Shown here: piece after piece, positions 36,010-45,280 of the stretch
Layout of the letters: each line of letters opens with the position of its first letter
How positions within the stretch are numbered: the first letter of the stretch is position 1
NCBI GenBank assembly: GCA_049673305.1
Contig: JBATXM010000290.1
Location: 94,442 to 158,441 of the forward strand
Length of the DNA stretch: 64,000 nt
Direction of reading: 5' to 3'
Source of the DNA: GCA-003244245 sp049673305
Lineage (GTDB): Bacteria > Actinomycetota > Actinomycetes > Mycobacteriales > Pseudonocardiaceae
The notes under the pieces: model-generated
Told to the model about the DNA's origin: nothing
The model's database searches: none
What the model saw: only the letters and a program-made list of their open reading frames with translations
Translations under genes and position numbers: made by a program

Positions 36010-38012
36010 CACGCGTCGAATATCCGTTTCCAGCCGGTGCGATCAGTGAGCTCCGGTGCGGCGCCGCGGTAGAGCTTTCGCAGCCGGGGGAACTCCCGGG
36101 CGAGTTCCCGGTGCAGCGCCACCGAGCGGGCCAGCATGGAGCGGAACGCCCGAGGGTCGCGCTTGCGGTAGGTGACGCCGCAGCCATCCGCCGTGGAGAC
36201 AGTCACCCCGTCCAAGCCGGAGAGCACGAACCACCGGGCGTCCTGGCGGGCCAGCGACAGCTGCGGGCGGTGCCGGGCCTGGGCATCGACCGGACGCAGC
36301 TGATGCGCCAGGCGCTTGAGCAGGGTCACGCCGATCGTGATCGGGTTGGTGGGCGGAGCCAGCATGCGCTGCACATCGGGCTGCCCGCGAGCGGGCAGCG
36401 GGAGCGCTTGGGAGTCCACCACCTGCCCGTCGGTGAACTCCGCGCAGCGGGCCCGGACCTCACCCAGCGCGGTGGGCAGCTTGTCGAACAGCGCCTGCGG
36501 CCCGGCCATGAAGTCCCGGATCGCCATCTCCTGCAGCGCCAGCGTCGAGTACTCCATCGCCAGCGCGTGCTTGAGGGCATGTTTGAGGCTGTCGGCGAGC
36601 ATCGCCGTCGGCCGGTGCTCGGTGCCGTGCAGCGCCGCGCCGACCAGCCGGTTGCGCAGGTGGAAATAGGCTTGCCAGTCGGTGGCGTCGTCCTTGTCGG
36701 CGAAGGACATGTGCCAGATCGCCACCCCGGGCACAGTCGCGGTGGGGTAGCCCGCCGCCCGGGCGCGCAGCCCGTACTCGACGTCGTCCCACTTGATGAA
36801 CAGCGGCAGCGGCAGCCCGATGTCCTCAGCGACGACGCGCGGGATCAGGCACATCCACCAGGCGTTGTAGTCGACGTCGGTGCGCCGGTGCAGCCATCCG
36901 GTCTGGCGCAGCGAGTGCTGGGCGAAGTCGTGATCATACTCGGTGCCTGGCGCCTTGTTCCACCGCATCCGGCGCCGGTCGAGGACCTCACCCCAGGCGT
37001 GCAGCCGGGAGCGGGCCTGGGCCTGCAGCATCTGCCCGCCGACCAGCATCGGGTGGCGCGCGAAGCGGGAGAACGCCACTGCACGCAGAATCGAGTCGGG
37101 CTCCAGGACGATGTCATCGTCCATGTAGAGGATCTGCTCGCAGTCGCCTGCCTCCAGCGCCTCGTACATGACGCGGGCGTAACCGCCGGAGCCACCGATG
37201 TTGGGCTGGTCGATGATCCGCAGGCGATCACCCAGCACGGCTTGGGCCGCCGCGAAACCGTCCTGCTCGCGGACTTTGGCCACACCCTGGTCGGGGATCA
37301 CCACCGCGGTCACGATCGAGCGGACCAGCTCGTCCTCACCGATTGCGCGCAGGGTGGCCACGCAGTCGGTGGGGCGGTTGAACGTCGGCATCCCAATGGT
37401 CACGGCAGCGCGCCCGGGTGCGTCAATGGGCGCGTGCCAGCCGCCGGAGTGCACGATCAGCTCTGAGTCCTCGGTGCTGAGGTCGAACCAGTACCACCCA
37501 CCGTCCTCGAACGGAGTCAGATCCAGCTCGATATCGAGCGCGCAACGACCTTTGACCAGCTCACCGTGCACGTGGATCTGGGTAGCGTCGGCCTTGGAGC
37601 GGTAGACGTCCACCCGGCCAGCGCCCTCGACGTCCAAGCGCAGGTGCAGGGTGCGCAGCGCGGTCCAGCGCCGCCAGTAGCTGGCCGGGAAGGCGTTGAA
37701 ATACGCCGCGAAGGACACCTCGGTCTGCGCGGGCACCGCCACGCTGGTCCGGGACAGCGCGCGCACTCGTCGCGCGTTGGGGTTGGCGAGGGTGACCTCA
37801 ATGTCGACGTCGCCCGCGTTGGGAGCCGTCACGCCGCCGGCCGGAGGCCACACCCGCCGAGCGGTGGTCGGCTGCTCGTCGACGTAAAGCGCGCGGACGG
37901 CAATGGGATCAGCCCGGCGAGGCAGGATCACCCGCTGCAGCAGCGTCGAGGACGGCTCAACAGACACACTGGCAACCGATTTGTCCGAATCGCCGACTGT
38001 GCTGCTCGACAT
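36009..38012 (-). CDS. glfT2: galactofuranosyltransferase GlfT2
   Basis: A 667-aa GT2-family galactan polymerase. An N-terminal beta-barrel region (about 1-190, with FNAFPASYWRRW) precedes the GT-A domain: the metal motif is MDDDIVLEPDS with D298-D300, the catalytic pair is in KWDDVEYGLR (D409-D410) and the conserved His lies in AIWHMSFADKDDATDW. It adds alternating 5- and 6-linked galactofuranose to the lipid-linked galactan on the cytoplasmic side using UDP-galactofuranose. Members are about 640 aa, so it is full length. Downstream genes are the PAP2 phosphatase and ubiA; upstream, 83 bp away, is a paralogue. The UDP-galactopyranose mutase gene glf that precedes glfT2 in mycobacteria is not here. 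Confidence 0.93.
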   Translation of the reverse strand: MSSSTVGDSDKSVASVSVEPSSTLLQRVILPRRADPIAVRALYVDEQPTTARRVWPPAGGVTAPNAGDVDIEVTLANPNARRVRALSRTSVAVPAQTEVSFAAYFNAFPASYWRRWTALRTLHLRLDVEGAGRVDVYRSKADATQIHVHGELVKGRCALDIELDLTPFEDGGWYWFDLSTEDSELIVHSGGWHAPIDAPGRAAVTIGMPTFNRPTDCVATLRAIGEDELVRSIVTAVVIPDQGVAKVREQDGFAAAQAVLGDRLRIIDQPNIGGSGGYARVMYEALEAGDCEQILYMDDDIVLEPDSILRAVAFSRFARHPMLVGGQMLQAQARSRLHAWGEVLDRRRMRWNKAPGTEYDHDFAQHSLRQTGWLHRRTDVDYNAWWMCLIPRVVAEDIGLPLPLFIKWDDVEYGLRARAAGYPTATVPGVAIWHMSFADKDDATDWQAYFHLRNRLVGAALHGTEHRPTAMLADSLKHALKHALAMEYSTLALQEMAIRDFMAGPQALFDKLPTALGEVRARCAEFTDGQVVDSQALPLPARGQPDVQRMLAPPTNPITIGVTLLKRLAHQLRPVDAQARHRPQLSLARQDARWFVLSGLDGVTVSTADGCGVTYRKRDPRAFRSMLARSVALHRELAREFPRLRKLYRGAAPELTDRTGWKRIFDA

Positions 38013-38023
38013 GTTCCCCCTCT

Positions 38024-38071
38024 GTTCTTCGCCACCGGCGGGTTAGGGTTCTTCGCTACCGGCGGGTTAGG
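38024..38071. repeat. 24-bp tandem duplication between glfT2 paralogues
   Basis: Two copies of GTTCTTCGCCACCGGCGGGT plus TAGG (38024-38047 and 38048-38071), differing at one base, in the 83-bp gap before glfT2. Each copy places a stop codon in the upstream direction. It may be neutral slippage or may influence the leader of glfT2. Confidence 0.75.
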
Positions 38072-38095
38072 CATCAGCGACGCCAGAGGGTAGCC

Positions 38096-40117
38096 CTAGC
38101 TCCCCGGGTCGTGAGTGGGCACCCGCTCGAAGACTTGCTCCCAGGACTCCACCGAGGTCAGCGTGGGGACCGCCGCTCGGTAGCGCTGCGCGGTGAGGGC
38201 CCACTCCTGGACGAGGCGCCGGTAGAGCACGATGGTACGGGCCAGCAAGGCGCGGAACTGCTGCGGATCCCGCTTGCGGAAGGCGACACCACTGCCATCC
38301 GCGTTGGAGACGGTGGCTGAGTCCACCATGCCGAGCAAGAACCACCGCGCGTTGCGAGCCGGCACATTGATCTGCGGACGCTCGCGGGTCTGGGGCTCCG
38401 GCGAACGCAGGTGCCGGGAGACGGTGCGCAGCGCGCGCTGGGCGATGGCGACGGGGTGCACCGGCGGATCGAGCAGCGCCTCGATGCGCACCGGATCGAA
38501 CAATGGCATCGGGAGTTGCTGCGCGGAGGAGAAAATCCGAGCGTCGTCGTACCCCTCGCGCAACTGTCGAACGGCCGGCAGCGCGTCGCGCAGCGAAGCG
38601 AACAAGTGCTCCGGCCCGGCAAGGAAGTCTTCGATCGATTTGTGGTGCAATGCCACGGTCGAGTACTCCATCGCCATCAGGTGCTTGAACGTGTTTCGAA
38701 AACCATCTTGCACAATCGCTCGGCGGACATCATACGGACTGTGCAACGCTAGGGTGATCAGCCGGTTCCGCAGGTGGAAATAGGCCGTCCAGTCGGTCGC
38801 GTCGTCCTTGTCCGTCCACGGCATGTGCCAGATCGCCGAACCGGGCAGGGTGACGGTCGGGAATCCGCACTCGCCGGCTCGCAATGCGTATTCCGCATCA
38901 TCCCATTTGATGAACAGTGGCAGCGGCAGGCCGGTGCGCTCCAGGACCTCACGGGGGAAAAGGCACATCCACCAGCCGTTGTAGGTGGAGTGAATGCGAG
39001 CGTGCAACAAGCGCTGCTCACGCAACGTCAACGTGGCGAAATCGTGCTGGTAGACCGACCCGGGTGCCGGACGCCAAAAACTGGTCCGCAGGTCCACGAC
39101 CTCACCCATGGCGTGCAGCTGGCTGCGAACCTGGAGGTTCAACATCTGCGCGCCGACGATGACCGGCGATGACGCCGCGCTGGCGAAGGCGTGCGCGCGC
39201 AGCACGCTGTCGGGCTCCAACCGGACGTCATCGTCCATCAGCATCACGTGCTCAATGCCCTGCGTTCGCAGCGCCTCCAGCATGCCCCGGGCGAATCCGC
39301 CTGAGCCGCCGAGGTTCTCCTGGTCGATCACCACCAGCCGGTCCCCGAGACGGGCGGCAACGTCGGCGAACCGCTGGTGATCCCCTACCGTGACGCTGCC
39401 CTGATCGACCACGAAGACCTTCGCGACGACGTCGAGCACCGCCTGGTCCTCGGCCAGCGCGGCCAGCGCGGTGACGCAATCCGCCGGACGGTTGAAGGTA
39501 GTGATCACCACCGCCAGCGGGCGCAGCGGCAACGGCTCGTCGACGATCCAGGCCGCATCGCTGATGGTCAGCGACTCACCCTCGGTGGCGACGTCGAACC
39601 ACACCCACCCACCGTCCTCGAACGGCGTGAGCGACTCCCGGAACTCCAGCTCGAGCGGGTTGCCAGCGGTATCGAGGTGCTTCCCCTCCAGGTGCACGAC
39701 GTCACCGTTGGACTTGGAGCGGTAGAGGTCCACCCGCCCGGAGCCCCGCACGGTCAACCGCAGCGCCACCTCCTCCACCCGGGTCCAGCGCTTCCAGTAG
39801 CTGGCCGGGAAAGCGTTGAAGTAGGTGGCGAAGGACAGCTGGCAGGCCGGGGGCAGGGTCACCGTCGAGCGGGACACCACGTGCGCGGTGCGCCCATGCC
39901 TGGTCTCAGGCTCATCCAGGTAGAGCGGGCGCACCTCAGGAGGGTCGTCCGCCCGGGGCAGCACCACACGGTGCAGGACACGCCGCGGCACGATCACGCT
40001 GGCGGTGGGGTTAACCTGCAGCGAGCTGACGTCGGAGAGTTTGCTGTCCGCCGCGTTGCTGCGCGCCGCTTCCCGGCGGGCGGCGCGCTCGATTACCGTC
40101 GGAGCTTGGGTCTTCAC
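38096..40117 (-). CDS. GlfT2-like galactofuranosyltransferase paralogue
   Basis: A 673-aa paralogue of the next gene with the same architecture: FNAFPASYWKRW in the N-terminal barrel, MDDDVRLEPDS metal site, KWDDAEYALR catalytic pair, and AIWHMPWTDKDDATDWTAYF. All the residues expected for catalysis are present, so this is not a decayed copy. It may start galactan chains, extend a different linkage or form a hetero-oligomer. GTG 40117 follows AGGGAAAGAGAG, and the frame continues upstream without such a site. Mycobacteria have one glfT2 at this locus and a distinct, shorter GlfT1 for the first residues elsewhere. Confidence 0.88.
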   Translation of the reverse strand: MKTQAPTVIERAARREAARSNAADSKLSDVSSLQVNPTASVIVPRRVLHRVVLPRADDPPEVRPLYLDEPETRHGRTAHVVSRSTVTLPPACQLSFATYFNAFPASYWKRWTRVEEVALRLTVRGSGRVDLYRSKSNGDVVHLEGKHLDTAGNPLELEFRESLTPFEDGGWVWFDVATEGESLTISDAAWIVDEPLPLRPLAVVITTFNRPADCVTALAALAEDQAVLDVVAKVFVVDQGSVTVGDHQRFADVAARLGDRLVVIDQENLGGSGGFARGMLEALRTQGIEHVMLMDDDVRLEPDSVLRAHAFASAASSPVIVGAQMLNLQVRSQLHAMGEVVDLRTSFWRPAPGSVYQHDFATLTLREQRLLHARIHSTYNGWWMCLFPREVLERTGLPLPLFIKWDDAEYALRAGECGFPTVTLPGSAIWHMPWTDKDDATDWTAYFHLRNRLITLALHSPYDVRRAIVQDGFRNTFKHLMAMEYSTVALHHKSIEDFLAGPEHLFASLRDALPAVRQLREGYDDARIFSSAQQLPMPLFDPVRIEALLDPPVHPVAIAQRALRTVSRHLRSPEPQTRERPQINVPARNARWFLLGMVDSATVSNADGSGVAFRKRDPQQFRALLARTIVLYRRLVQEWALTAQRYRAAVPTLTSVESWEQVFERVPTHDPGS

Positions 40118-40225
40118 GTGCTCTCTTTCCCTGCGTCGGCCCACCTCGGGTAGATCCTCGCAGATCGGGCGGACCGCAGCGCACGGCGACCCGTCATGGT
40201 CTGGTGAGCTACCCGGCCTGGTGCG

Positions 40226-40753
40226 CTACCAGCCCCCGCTGCCAGGACCACCCTTGAACGGGCCGACGATGTCGGTGGTGATCCAGCCGCCGTAGAACCC
40301 GCCTGGCTGCGGCGTCACCGGCTCCCCGTCCAAGGTCACCGCATCGAACCGACCGGCGTAGAGGGCAACCCGATCAGTAAGTTGCGGGTAGCGCAGGTCG
40401 GGCTGCGGGTACCACCATCCGACCTCCCGCAGCGGTGCGACGCCGGGCACCTCCAGGTCGACGTAGCACGCCTCGCCCTTCCACTCGCACATCGTCAGCC
40501 GCAGCGCGGGCCGCAGCGGCACCCGGAACTCCGAGCGTGGCAGGTAGTAGCTCGGCGGGTGCGATGTCTCCAGAACCCGCACCACGTCATCGGTGTCGAG
40601 CAGGAGTATCCCGCCATGCACGATCCGCACCCGCCGCGACACCCGCTCAGCCCGTGGCGGGCGCGGGTAATCCCACACCGATTCCTGGTCCGGGCCGACC
40701 GGGTGCACCTCGGGGGGACGATCTTGCCCTTGAGCTGCACGTCTCCATCTCAT
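40226..40753 (-). CDS. DUF427 protein
   Basis: A 175-aa cytoplasmic protein of the DUF427 family, matched end to end by SVWDYPRPPR, VLETSHPPSYYLPRS, CEWKGEACYVDL, and the C-terminal PGGFYGGWITTDIVGPFKGG. The fold is a small beta barrel; the function is not established. It lies 108 bp upstream of the glfT2-like gene on the same strand but separated enough to have its own transcript. Confidence 0.88.
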   Translation of the reverse strand: MRWRRAAQGQDRPPEVHPVGPDQESVWDYPRPPRAERVSRRVRIVHGGILLLDTDDVVRVLETSHPPSYYLPRSEFRVPLRPALRLTMCEWKGEACYVDLEVPGVAPLREVGWWYPQPDLRYPQLTDRVALYAGRFDAVTLDGEPVTPQPGGFYGGWITTDIVGPFKGGPGSGGW

Positions 40754-40803
40754 CGCTGGTCAACCTCTCGCAGTGTTTGGCGACGTCCTGCGGGCTTGCG
40801 AGC

Positions 40804-41493
40804 TTACGGGGGTGGAAATTCTGCTGAGACTGAGGCAATGCCGTCGAGCACCGCGCCGGATGGCTGGCCGCGCCACGGGGTCGCCTCGGCGATCACGACC
40901 AGATCCCCGGATCGACGCACCGCGTAATACCGGCCGGTGAACTGAATCCCGTCGTATCCCAGCAGTGCGCCAGCGAGTGGCTGGATGCCGCCGGTCCCGT
41001 CGGCGTCGATCAGATCGGCCAACCGGATCGCGCTACTGGAGTTGACCATCCGCACCCACGCAATCGCCACGACGATGGCGTTGCCATTCGCATCGGCCAG
41101 CGGTATCAGCGTGCGTTGCAGTGAGCGACAAGGCTCATGGACAAAGAACTGCTGCACCTGACCGGTGGAGCGCAGGGCGCACTGGAACTCGCGATTGATA
41201 TTTTTCAGCGTTTGCCTGAGAGGCTTGAGTCGCAGTCGTTTCCACGTCTCGTCGTACTGCCCCTGGCGGGCCGATTCCTTACCGTTGGTGGTCTTCGTTT
41301 CGAGGCTCTGACCGACCGCCGAGTCGATGCTGCCAACGGCCGCGGTGGCGGCCACGCCTCCAGCGGCGAGCCCTGAGGGGATCACGATCGCGGCCAGGGC
41401 TGCCGCAAGTATAGCTCCCCTGTCCGGGAAGGGCACCCTGTTCCCGTTTATCGTGCGCCAATACGTGAAACACTTCAGCATGCGCTCCCCCAT
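40804..41493 (-). CDS. membrane-anchored extracytoplasmic protein, unknown
   Basis: A 229-aa protein with a single N-terminal hydrophobic segment (about residues 27-50, rich in Ala and Gly) and a predicted outer domain containing two Cys (QCALRS and EPCRSLQ) about 18 residues apart, likely a disulfide. There is no lipobox. It does not match a family I can name, though the RTLIPLADANGN and VRMVNSSSAIRLADLID stretches look conserved. GGGGGAG precedes an internal ATG at 41481, so the protein may start four codons later. It follows a 755-bp gene-free stretch. Confidence 0.65.
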   Translation of the reverse strand: MGERMLKCFTYWRTINGNRVPFPDRGAILAAALAAIVIPSGLAAGGVAATAAVGSIDSAVGQSLETKTTNGKESARQGQYDETWKRLRLKPLRQTLKNINREFQCALRSTGQVQQFFVHEPCRSLQRTLIPLADANGNAIVVAIAWVRMVNSSSAIRLADLIDADGTGGIQPLAGALLGYDGIQFTGRYYAVRRSGDLVVIAEATPWRGQPSGAVLDGIASVSAEFPPP

Positions 41494-42248
41494 CCCCGGT
41501 GACGCTGAATCGGGGGCGGCGCCCGCCCCTCACCGAAGATCGGCAGAGCGAGCCGAAACGTTTCAGAAGTCGCGAAACTACCGAGAGTCACCGAGCGTCA
41601 CCGGTCCGTGCGGATTTTCTTTCGAATGCTGACCACAGGTTTGTAGTTATCACTCCTTGGGCTCAAGCGGTGTGGGCGGTTTCCTGATCGCCATTCGGCT
41701 CCGAATGGCGGTCTGTGGCACGCACGGTCGTTTCACGATCTTGAGACGACCGTGCTGCGCGGCCCGACCTGCCAGGGTGTCCATACCCGCAGTGCTCTCT
41801 GCGAGGTGTCGCGGAATGGGCCGGCCTGGGTAGCATGCCAAGGCCGCTTCAGGATCTTTTTTACAGTCGCGGTGGCCACGTCTCCCCGCCTCGGGCATCT
41901 CGGCGCGGGGCCTCGGCGATGTCGCGGTCCACCTGGCGCGGCACAACACGGGCCACTGTCCGCTCTGACACTCAACCGCTGCGCCCCTCACGGGGAACTG
42001 GGTGGATCCGTTGTGGTGTTACCACGGATGGCAACACCACGCACCGCGACAGTCTTTGCCCGGACCTCACTGACAGTGACATCGGTACGTGGTGTGGCAA
42101 ACATCGGACTCCCGACCCAACCAATACGGTCGTGAAACGCTCGTTTCCCTGCGAGGTGTGGTTCACCGTTCACCTGGGGTTGCAGGGGTTTTTCGCCTGG
42201 TCACCCGCAGAACTTGCGGGCGAGCAGCAGGCCGGACGACACAACGCC
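41494..42248. other. gene-free spacer with tandem hairpins
   Basis: No convincing coding sequence is present on either strand. The spacer holds several hairpins: CGCCATTCG with its complement (41689-41697 and 41702-41710, loop of 4), a 14-bp stem with one wobble (41722-41735 and 41742-41755), GTGGTGTT with its complement near 42015-42042, and CCCGCA/TGCGGG (42204-42220), the last a probable terminator for the algH gene. The 17-nt string ACGGTCGTTTCACGATC at 41724-41740 recurs exactly at 58612-58628. Confidence 0.6.
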
Positions 42249-42881
42249 TCAGTTCAGCGCCGGGTCGGCGGGGTGGGTGGCCAGTAACGCCAACGGCATG
42301 CCCTGGCGGCGCAAGATCTGGCCCCACAGGTCAGTGTCGGGCCCGGCCAGCACGTCATCGGGCAATGCGGGCACCACCAGCCAGTCCCCTTGGCTGATCT
42401 CACAGCCCAGCTGACCTTGAACCCAACCGGCGTATCCGGCGAACACTCGTAACCCGCGCACCTGCGGAGCCAGCAGATCCGGATCAGCATCCAGGTTGAC
42501 CAGCGCCAGCGGTCCGCGTACCTGGGTCATTCCTTCGGTGCGCTCGGCGTCCACCCCGGCGGGGAGCGCGGCCACACACAGCGCCGCGCGTTGGTGCAGC
42601 GGCCCGCCGACGTAGAGGTCGCTGGGTACCGTGGCGTGCGGCCCCCATAGCGGTAACACGTCGCGCACCGCCACATCACTGGGCCGGTTGAGCACGACAC
42701 CGAGCGTGCCCAGGGTCCCGTGATCGATGATCAGTACGACAGTGCGCCGAAAATTGGGATCTTGCAATCCCGGGGTGGCGACCAGCGCCGATCCCGGTTC
42801 CACCACATACACCGTCTTCTCGCCCATCTTCTCATTCACCACGTCATCGTCTCGTATGCTGCGCACGTCACGACGAGCCAC
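42249..42881 (-). CDS. YqgE/AlgH family protein
   Basis: A 210-aa member of the AlgH (DUF179) family, shown by GSALVATPGLQDPNFRRTVV, GTLGVVLNRPSD, LYVGGPLHQRAALC and FAGYAGWVQGQLGCEI (each a conserved block). The family is widespread and its role is not settled; it is often called a putative transcriptional regulator. The start may be this GTG, a GTG pair near 42842, or ATG 42827. It diverges from an MFS gene with very little space, the same neighbour arrangement as Rv0038/Rv0037c in M. tuberculosis. Confidence 0.87.
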   Translation of the reverse strand: MARRDVRSIRDDDVVNEKMGEKTVYVVEPGSALVATPGLQDPNFRRTVVLIIDHGTLGTLGVVLNRPSDVAVRDVLPLWGPHATVPSDLYVGGPLHQRAALCVAALPAGVDAERTEGMTQVRGPLALVNLDADPDLLAPQVRGLRVFAGYAGWVQGQLGCEISQGDWLVVPALPDDVLAGPDTDLWGQILRRQGMPLALLATHPADPALN

Positions 42882-42899
42882 CCGACACCGCTAGCCTGC

Positions 42900-44240
42900 G
42901 TGGTCGTGACTCCGTCCCCAACAGTTACTCCCACCAGTGTGGCCGCCCAACTCGGGATGCGGCGGCTGCTGCGCACCCACGGGTTCGGCCGGTTGCTGGC
43001 CTCCCGCTTCGCCGCGCAATGGGGGGATGGGGTATTTCAGGCCGGATTGGGTGGCGCCGTCCTGTTCAACCCGGAACGTCAAGCAGCTCCGCTGGCGGTC
43101 GCGGCCGGGCTCGCCGTGCTCCTGCTGCCGTACTCGCTGGTGGGGCCCTTCGCTGGGGCGTTGCTGGACCGTTGGGACCGCCGCCGGATCCTGGTCGTGG
43201 CAAACCTGCTGCGGGGCGTTCCGATCATGGCGGTGGCACTGGCGGTCGGGGTCGGGCTGGCGGGGGCGCCGTTATATCTCGGCGCCCTGCTGGTGACCGG
43301 GTTAAGTCGGTTCGTGCTGGCCGGGATGTCCGCAGGGTTGCCGCACGTCGCACCACCAGGCCACCTGGTCCAGGCCAACGCGCTCGCCGCCACTGCCGGA
43401 GCGGCAGTCACCGCCATCGGCGGGATATCCGCGATCGGGCTGCGCGGCCTGATCGGGCCGGGCAATACCGGGTCGGCATGGGTAACGGGCGCCGCCGTGC
43501 TGGGCTCGTTGGTCGCGGCAGCGATCGCGGCTGGTTTTCAGCGCGGCCAGCTAGGTCCCCAGCTAGTAGGTCCAGAGTCCCTCGACGAGCCCGAGCGCAC
43601 CACCGATCGGGCAACCCGTGCGGTGGCTAGCGGACTCCGGGACGGCATGACCGCGGTGGCCCGGGTACCCAGCGTCGCCGCGGGACTGGTGGCGCTCGTC
43701 GCGCACCGGCTGTCGTTCGGCATCGTGACCCTGGTAGCGCTGCTGCTCTACCGCAACTCCTTCATCTCCCACGGGCTGCTGCGGGCCGGGCTGGCCGGCG
43801 TTTGCGAACTGCTCGCCGCCGGAGCGGCCGGATTGCTGCTCGCGGCAGTGCTCACCCCGCTGCTGGTGGCCCGCTTTGGCCAAGGACGCACCGTCCGAGG
43901 GGCCTTGCTCACCGCCGGATCAGCGATCGTCACACTGGGCCTGCCGATGATCATGTCGACGATCCTGGCCGCCGCGTTCGTGCTGTCCACAGCCGGTCAG
44001 GTGGTGAAGCTGAGCCTGGACGCCACCGTGCAGGCCGATGTTGCGGACACCATGCGCGGCCGAGTCTTCGCCCTCTACGACACCCTGTTCAACCTCAGCT
44101 ACGTCCTAGCCGTCACCACCACCGCCTTCCTCACCCCCCCCACCGGCCACTCCCCGTCCTTGCTCCTCCTAGCCGCCGCCATCTACTTCCTCAGCTCCGC
44201 CGCATTCAGCGGGCTCAGCGGAGCAAATCGCGCTGGATAA
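42900..44240 (+). CDS. MFS transporter (Rv0037c-like)
   Basis: A 446-aa integral membrane protein of the major facilitator superfamily with about 12 helices; the loop after helix 2 has GALLDRWDRRRIL, a motif A variant. Start codons are crowded: GTG 42900 or GTG 42906 give a normal N terminus, while the frame open to 42720 would run over algH. Its divergence from algH matches the order in mycobacteria. Its last 72 bp overlap the convergent idi gene, and the stop lies within a large hairpin. Substrate unknown. Confidence 0.85.
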   Translation: MVVTPSPTVTPTSVAAQLGMRRLLRTHGFGRLLASRFAAQWGDGVFQAGLGGAVLFNPERQAAPLAVAAGLAVLLLPYSLVGPFAGALLDRWDRRRILVVANLLRGVPIMAVALAVGVGLAGAPLYLGALLVTGLSRFVLAGMSAGLPHVAPPGHLVQANALAATAGAAVTAIGGISAIGLRGLIGPGNTGSAWVTGAAVLGSLVAAAIAAGFQRGQLGPQLVGPESLDEPERTTDRATRAVASGLRDGMTAVARVPSVAAGLVALVAHRLSFGIVTLVALLLYRNSFISHGLLRAGLAGVCELLAAGAAGLLLAAVLTPLLVARFGQGRTVRGALLTAGSAIVTLGLPMIMSTILAAAFVLSTAGQVVKLSLDATVQADVADTMRGRVFALYDTLFNLSYVLAVTTTAFLTPPTGHSPSLLLLAAAIYFLSSAAFSGLSGANRAG

Positions 44241-44807
44241 CCCCGCTGAGCCGGCTGAATGCGGGAAGGTTGCGGAAGGGAGGGCGGCGAGTTGTGGGAT
44301 CTGGCGCGCTGACCAGGGGCTGAGGGTCCAGGGGGCTGTTGCCGCTAGGGTTATTACCTGTTGCCAGGGGGCCCAGTGGTATTCCAGGACCTCGGTGGGG
44401 TCGGGTTGTGGGGTGCCGTCCACGGTGCCTACCAGCACCGGGCAGAACTCGTTTTCCACCACGCCCTCGGGCGCCACCGCCCGGTAGCTGAAGTCGGGCA
44501 GCACCACCGCAGCGCGGGTCAGCCGCAACCCCAGCTCTTCCCAGAGTCGCCGGGCCGCCGCCTGGACGGATCCCTCACCGGGCAACGGGTGCCCGCAGCA
44601 GGTGTTGGTCCACACCCCCGGCCAGGTCTTTTTGCTGGTGGCGCGCCGGGTCATCAGCACCCGGCCCGAGCCGTCGAAGACGTAGCAGGAAAACGCCAGG
44701 TGCAGCGGCGTCGCGGCGTGATGAACTTGCGACTTAGGCAGCTGCCCGATCGGGCGACGATCCTCATCGAGCAGGACAACCGGGGCGTCGTCAGGGTGCA
44801 CAGCCAC
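44169..44807 (-). CDS. idi: isopentenyl-diphosphate delta-isomerase, type 1
   Basis: A 212-aa Nudix-related isomerase interconverting isopentenyl and dimethylallyl diphosphate, the starting units for the decaprenyl carrier among others. Catalytic Cys71 is in TNTCCGHP, the metal ligand and base residues E118 and E120 in ENEFCPV. The core ends near residue 180; the last 30 residues (rich in Ala, Gly, Ser and Glu) are encoded across the 3' end of the convergent MFS gene and look like a read-through tail. Likely monocistronic. Confidence 0.94.
   Translation of the reverse strand: MAVHPDDAPVVLLDEDRRPIGQLPKSQVHHAATPLHLAFSCYVFDGSGRVLMTRRATSKKTWPGVWTNTCCGHPLPGEGSVQAAARRLWEELGLRLTRAAVVLPDFSYRAVAPEGVVENEFCPVLVGTVDGTPQPDPTEVLEYHWAPWQQVITLAATAPWTLSPWSARQIPQLAALPSATFPHSAGSAGLSSAICSAEPAECGGAEEVDGGG
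44200..44264. terminator. large bidirectional hairpin at convergent gene ends
   Basis: 22-bp arms (44200-44221 and 44243-44264) pair with one mismatch around a 21-nt loop. The MFS stop (44238-44240) is in the loop, while the whole hairpin is inside the idi coding sequence. It should terminate the plus-strand transcript, but on the minus strand it would act inside idi, which is odd. Confidence 0.6.
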
Positions 44808-44833
44808 CCACGCTACCGCCAGCGCGGCCCGGG

Positions 44834-45280
44834 TCAGTGAGTCAAGGTTTCGCTAGCGTCAAGGACGTGTTGGGCTGCGGCGGTGGGGTCGGCGAGGATG
44901 TCAGACTCCCACAGCCGGATCACGGTCCAGCCTTGCGCACGCAGTGTGCTGGTGACCTCATGATCGCGTCGCATGTTCGCCTCGATCTTCGCGACCCACC
45001 ACTGCGTTCGAGTGGGAAAAAGCTCAGCGAGACTGGCAAGGCCACGGCGGTGATGCTCATTGCCGTGCCACATGTCGCCGTCGACAAAGATGGCTAATCG
45101 CCGGGAGCGGTTGACGATGTCCGGCCGCCCGAGGACCTCCTTGCCGTGCAGGCGATAGCGAAAGCCGCGAGCGTGTAAGGCACGCCGCAGCGCCAACTCG
45201 GCTTTGGAGTCTTTGGACCGGACCCTGGCCATTATTCGGCTGGTGACCGCCGGGTCTCGCGGGGTCTTGTTACTTGTCAC
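44834..45280 (-). CDS. vsr: very short patch repair endonuclease
   Basis: A 148-aa Vsr homologue that nicks beside T:G mismatches arising from deamination of 5-methylcytosine. The family blocks MARVRSKDSKAELALRRALH, GRPDIV, AIFVDGDMWHG, and WWVAKIEANMRRD are intact, including the catalytic Asp in FVDGD. GTG 45280 (or 45283) overlaps the methylase stop by about 11 bp, so the two are co-translated, a common arrangement for C5 methylases. Confidence 0.95.
   Translation of the reverse strand: MTSNKTPRDPAVTSRIMARVRSKDSKAELALRRALHARGFRYRLHGKEVLGRPDIVNRSRRLAIFVDGDMWHGNEHHRRGLASLAELFPTRTQWWVAKIEANMRRDHEVTSTLRAQGWTVIRLWESDILADPTAAAQHVLDASETLTH

Noticed and set aside
35994..37466. 490-codon plus-strand frame opposite glfT2
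   Set aside because: Antisense shadow; glfT2 on the minus strand has intact metal and catalytic motifs and operon context.
41650..42287. Frames of 110-150 codons on both strands between the unknown membrane protein and algH
   Set aside because: No motif, no ribosome site, and mixed codon use; hairpins run through them. Treated as gene-free.
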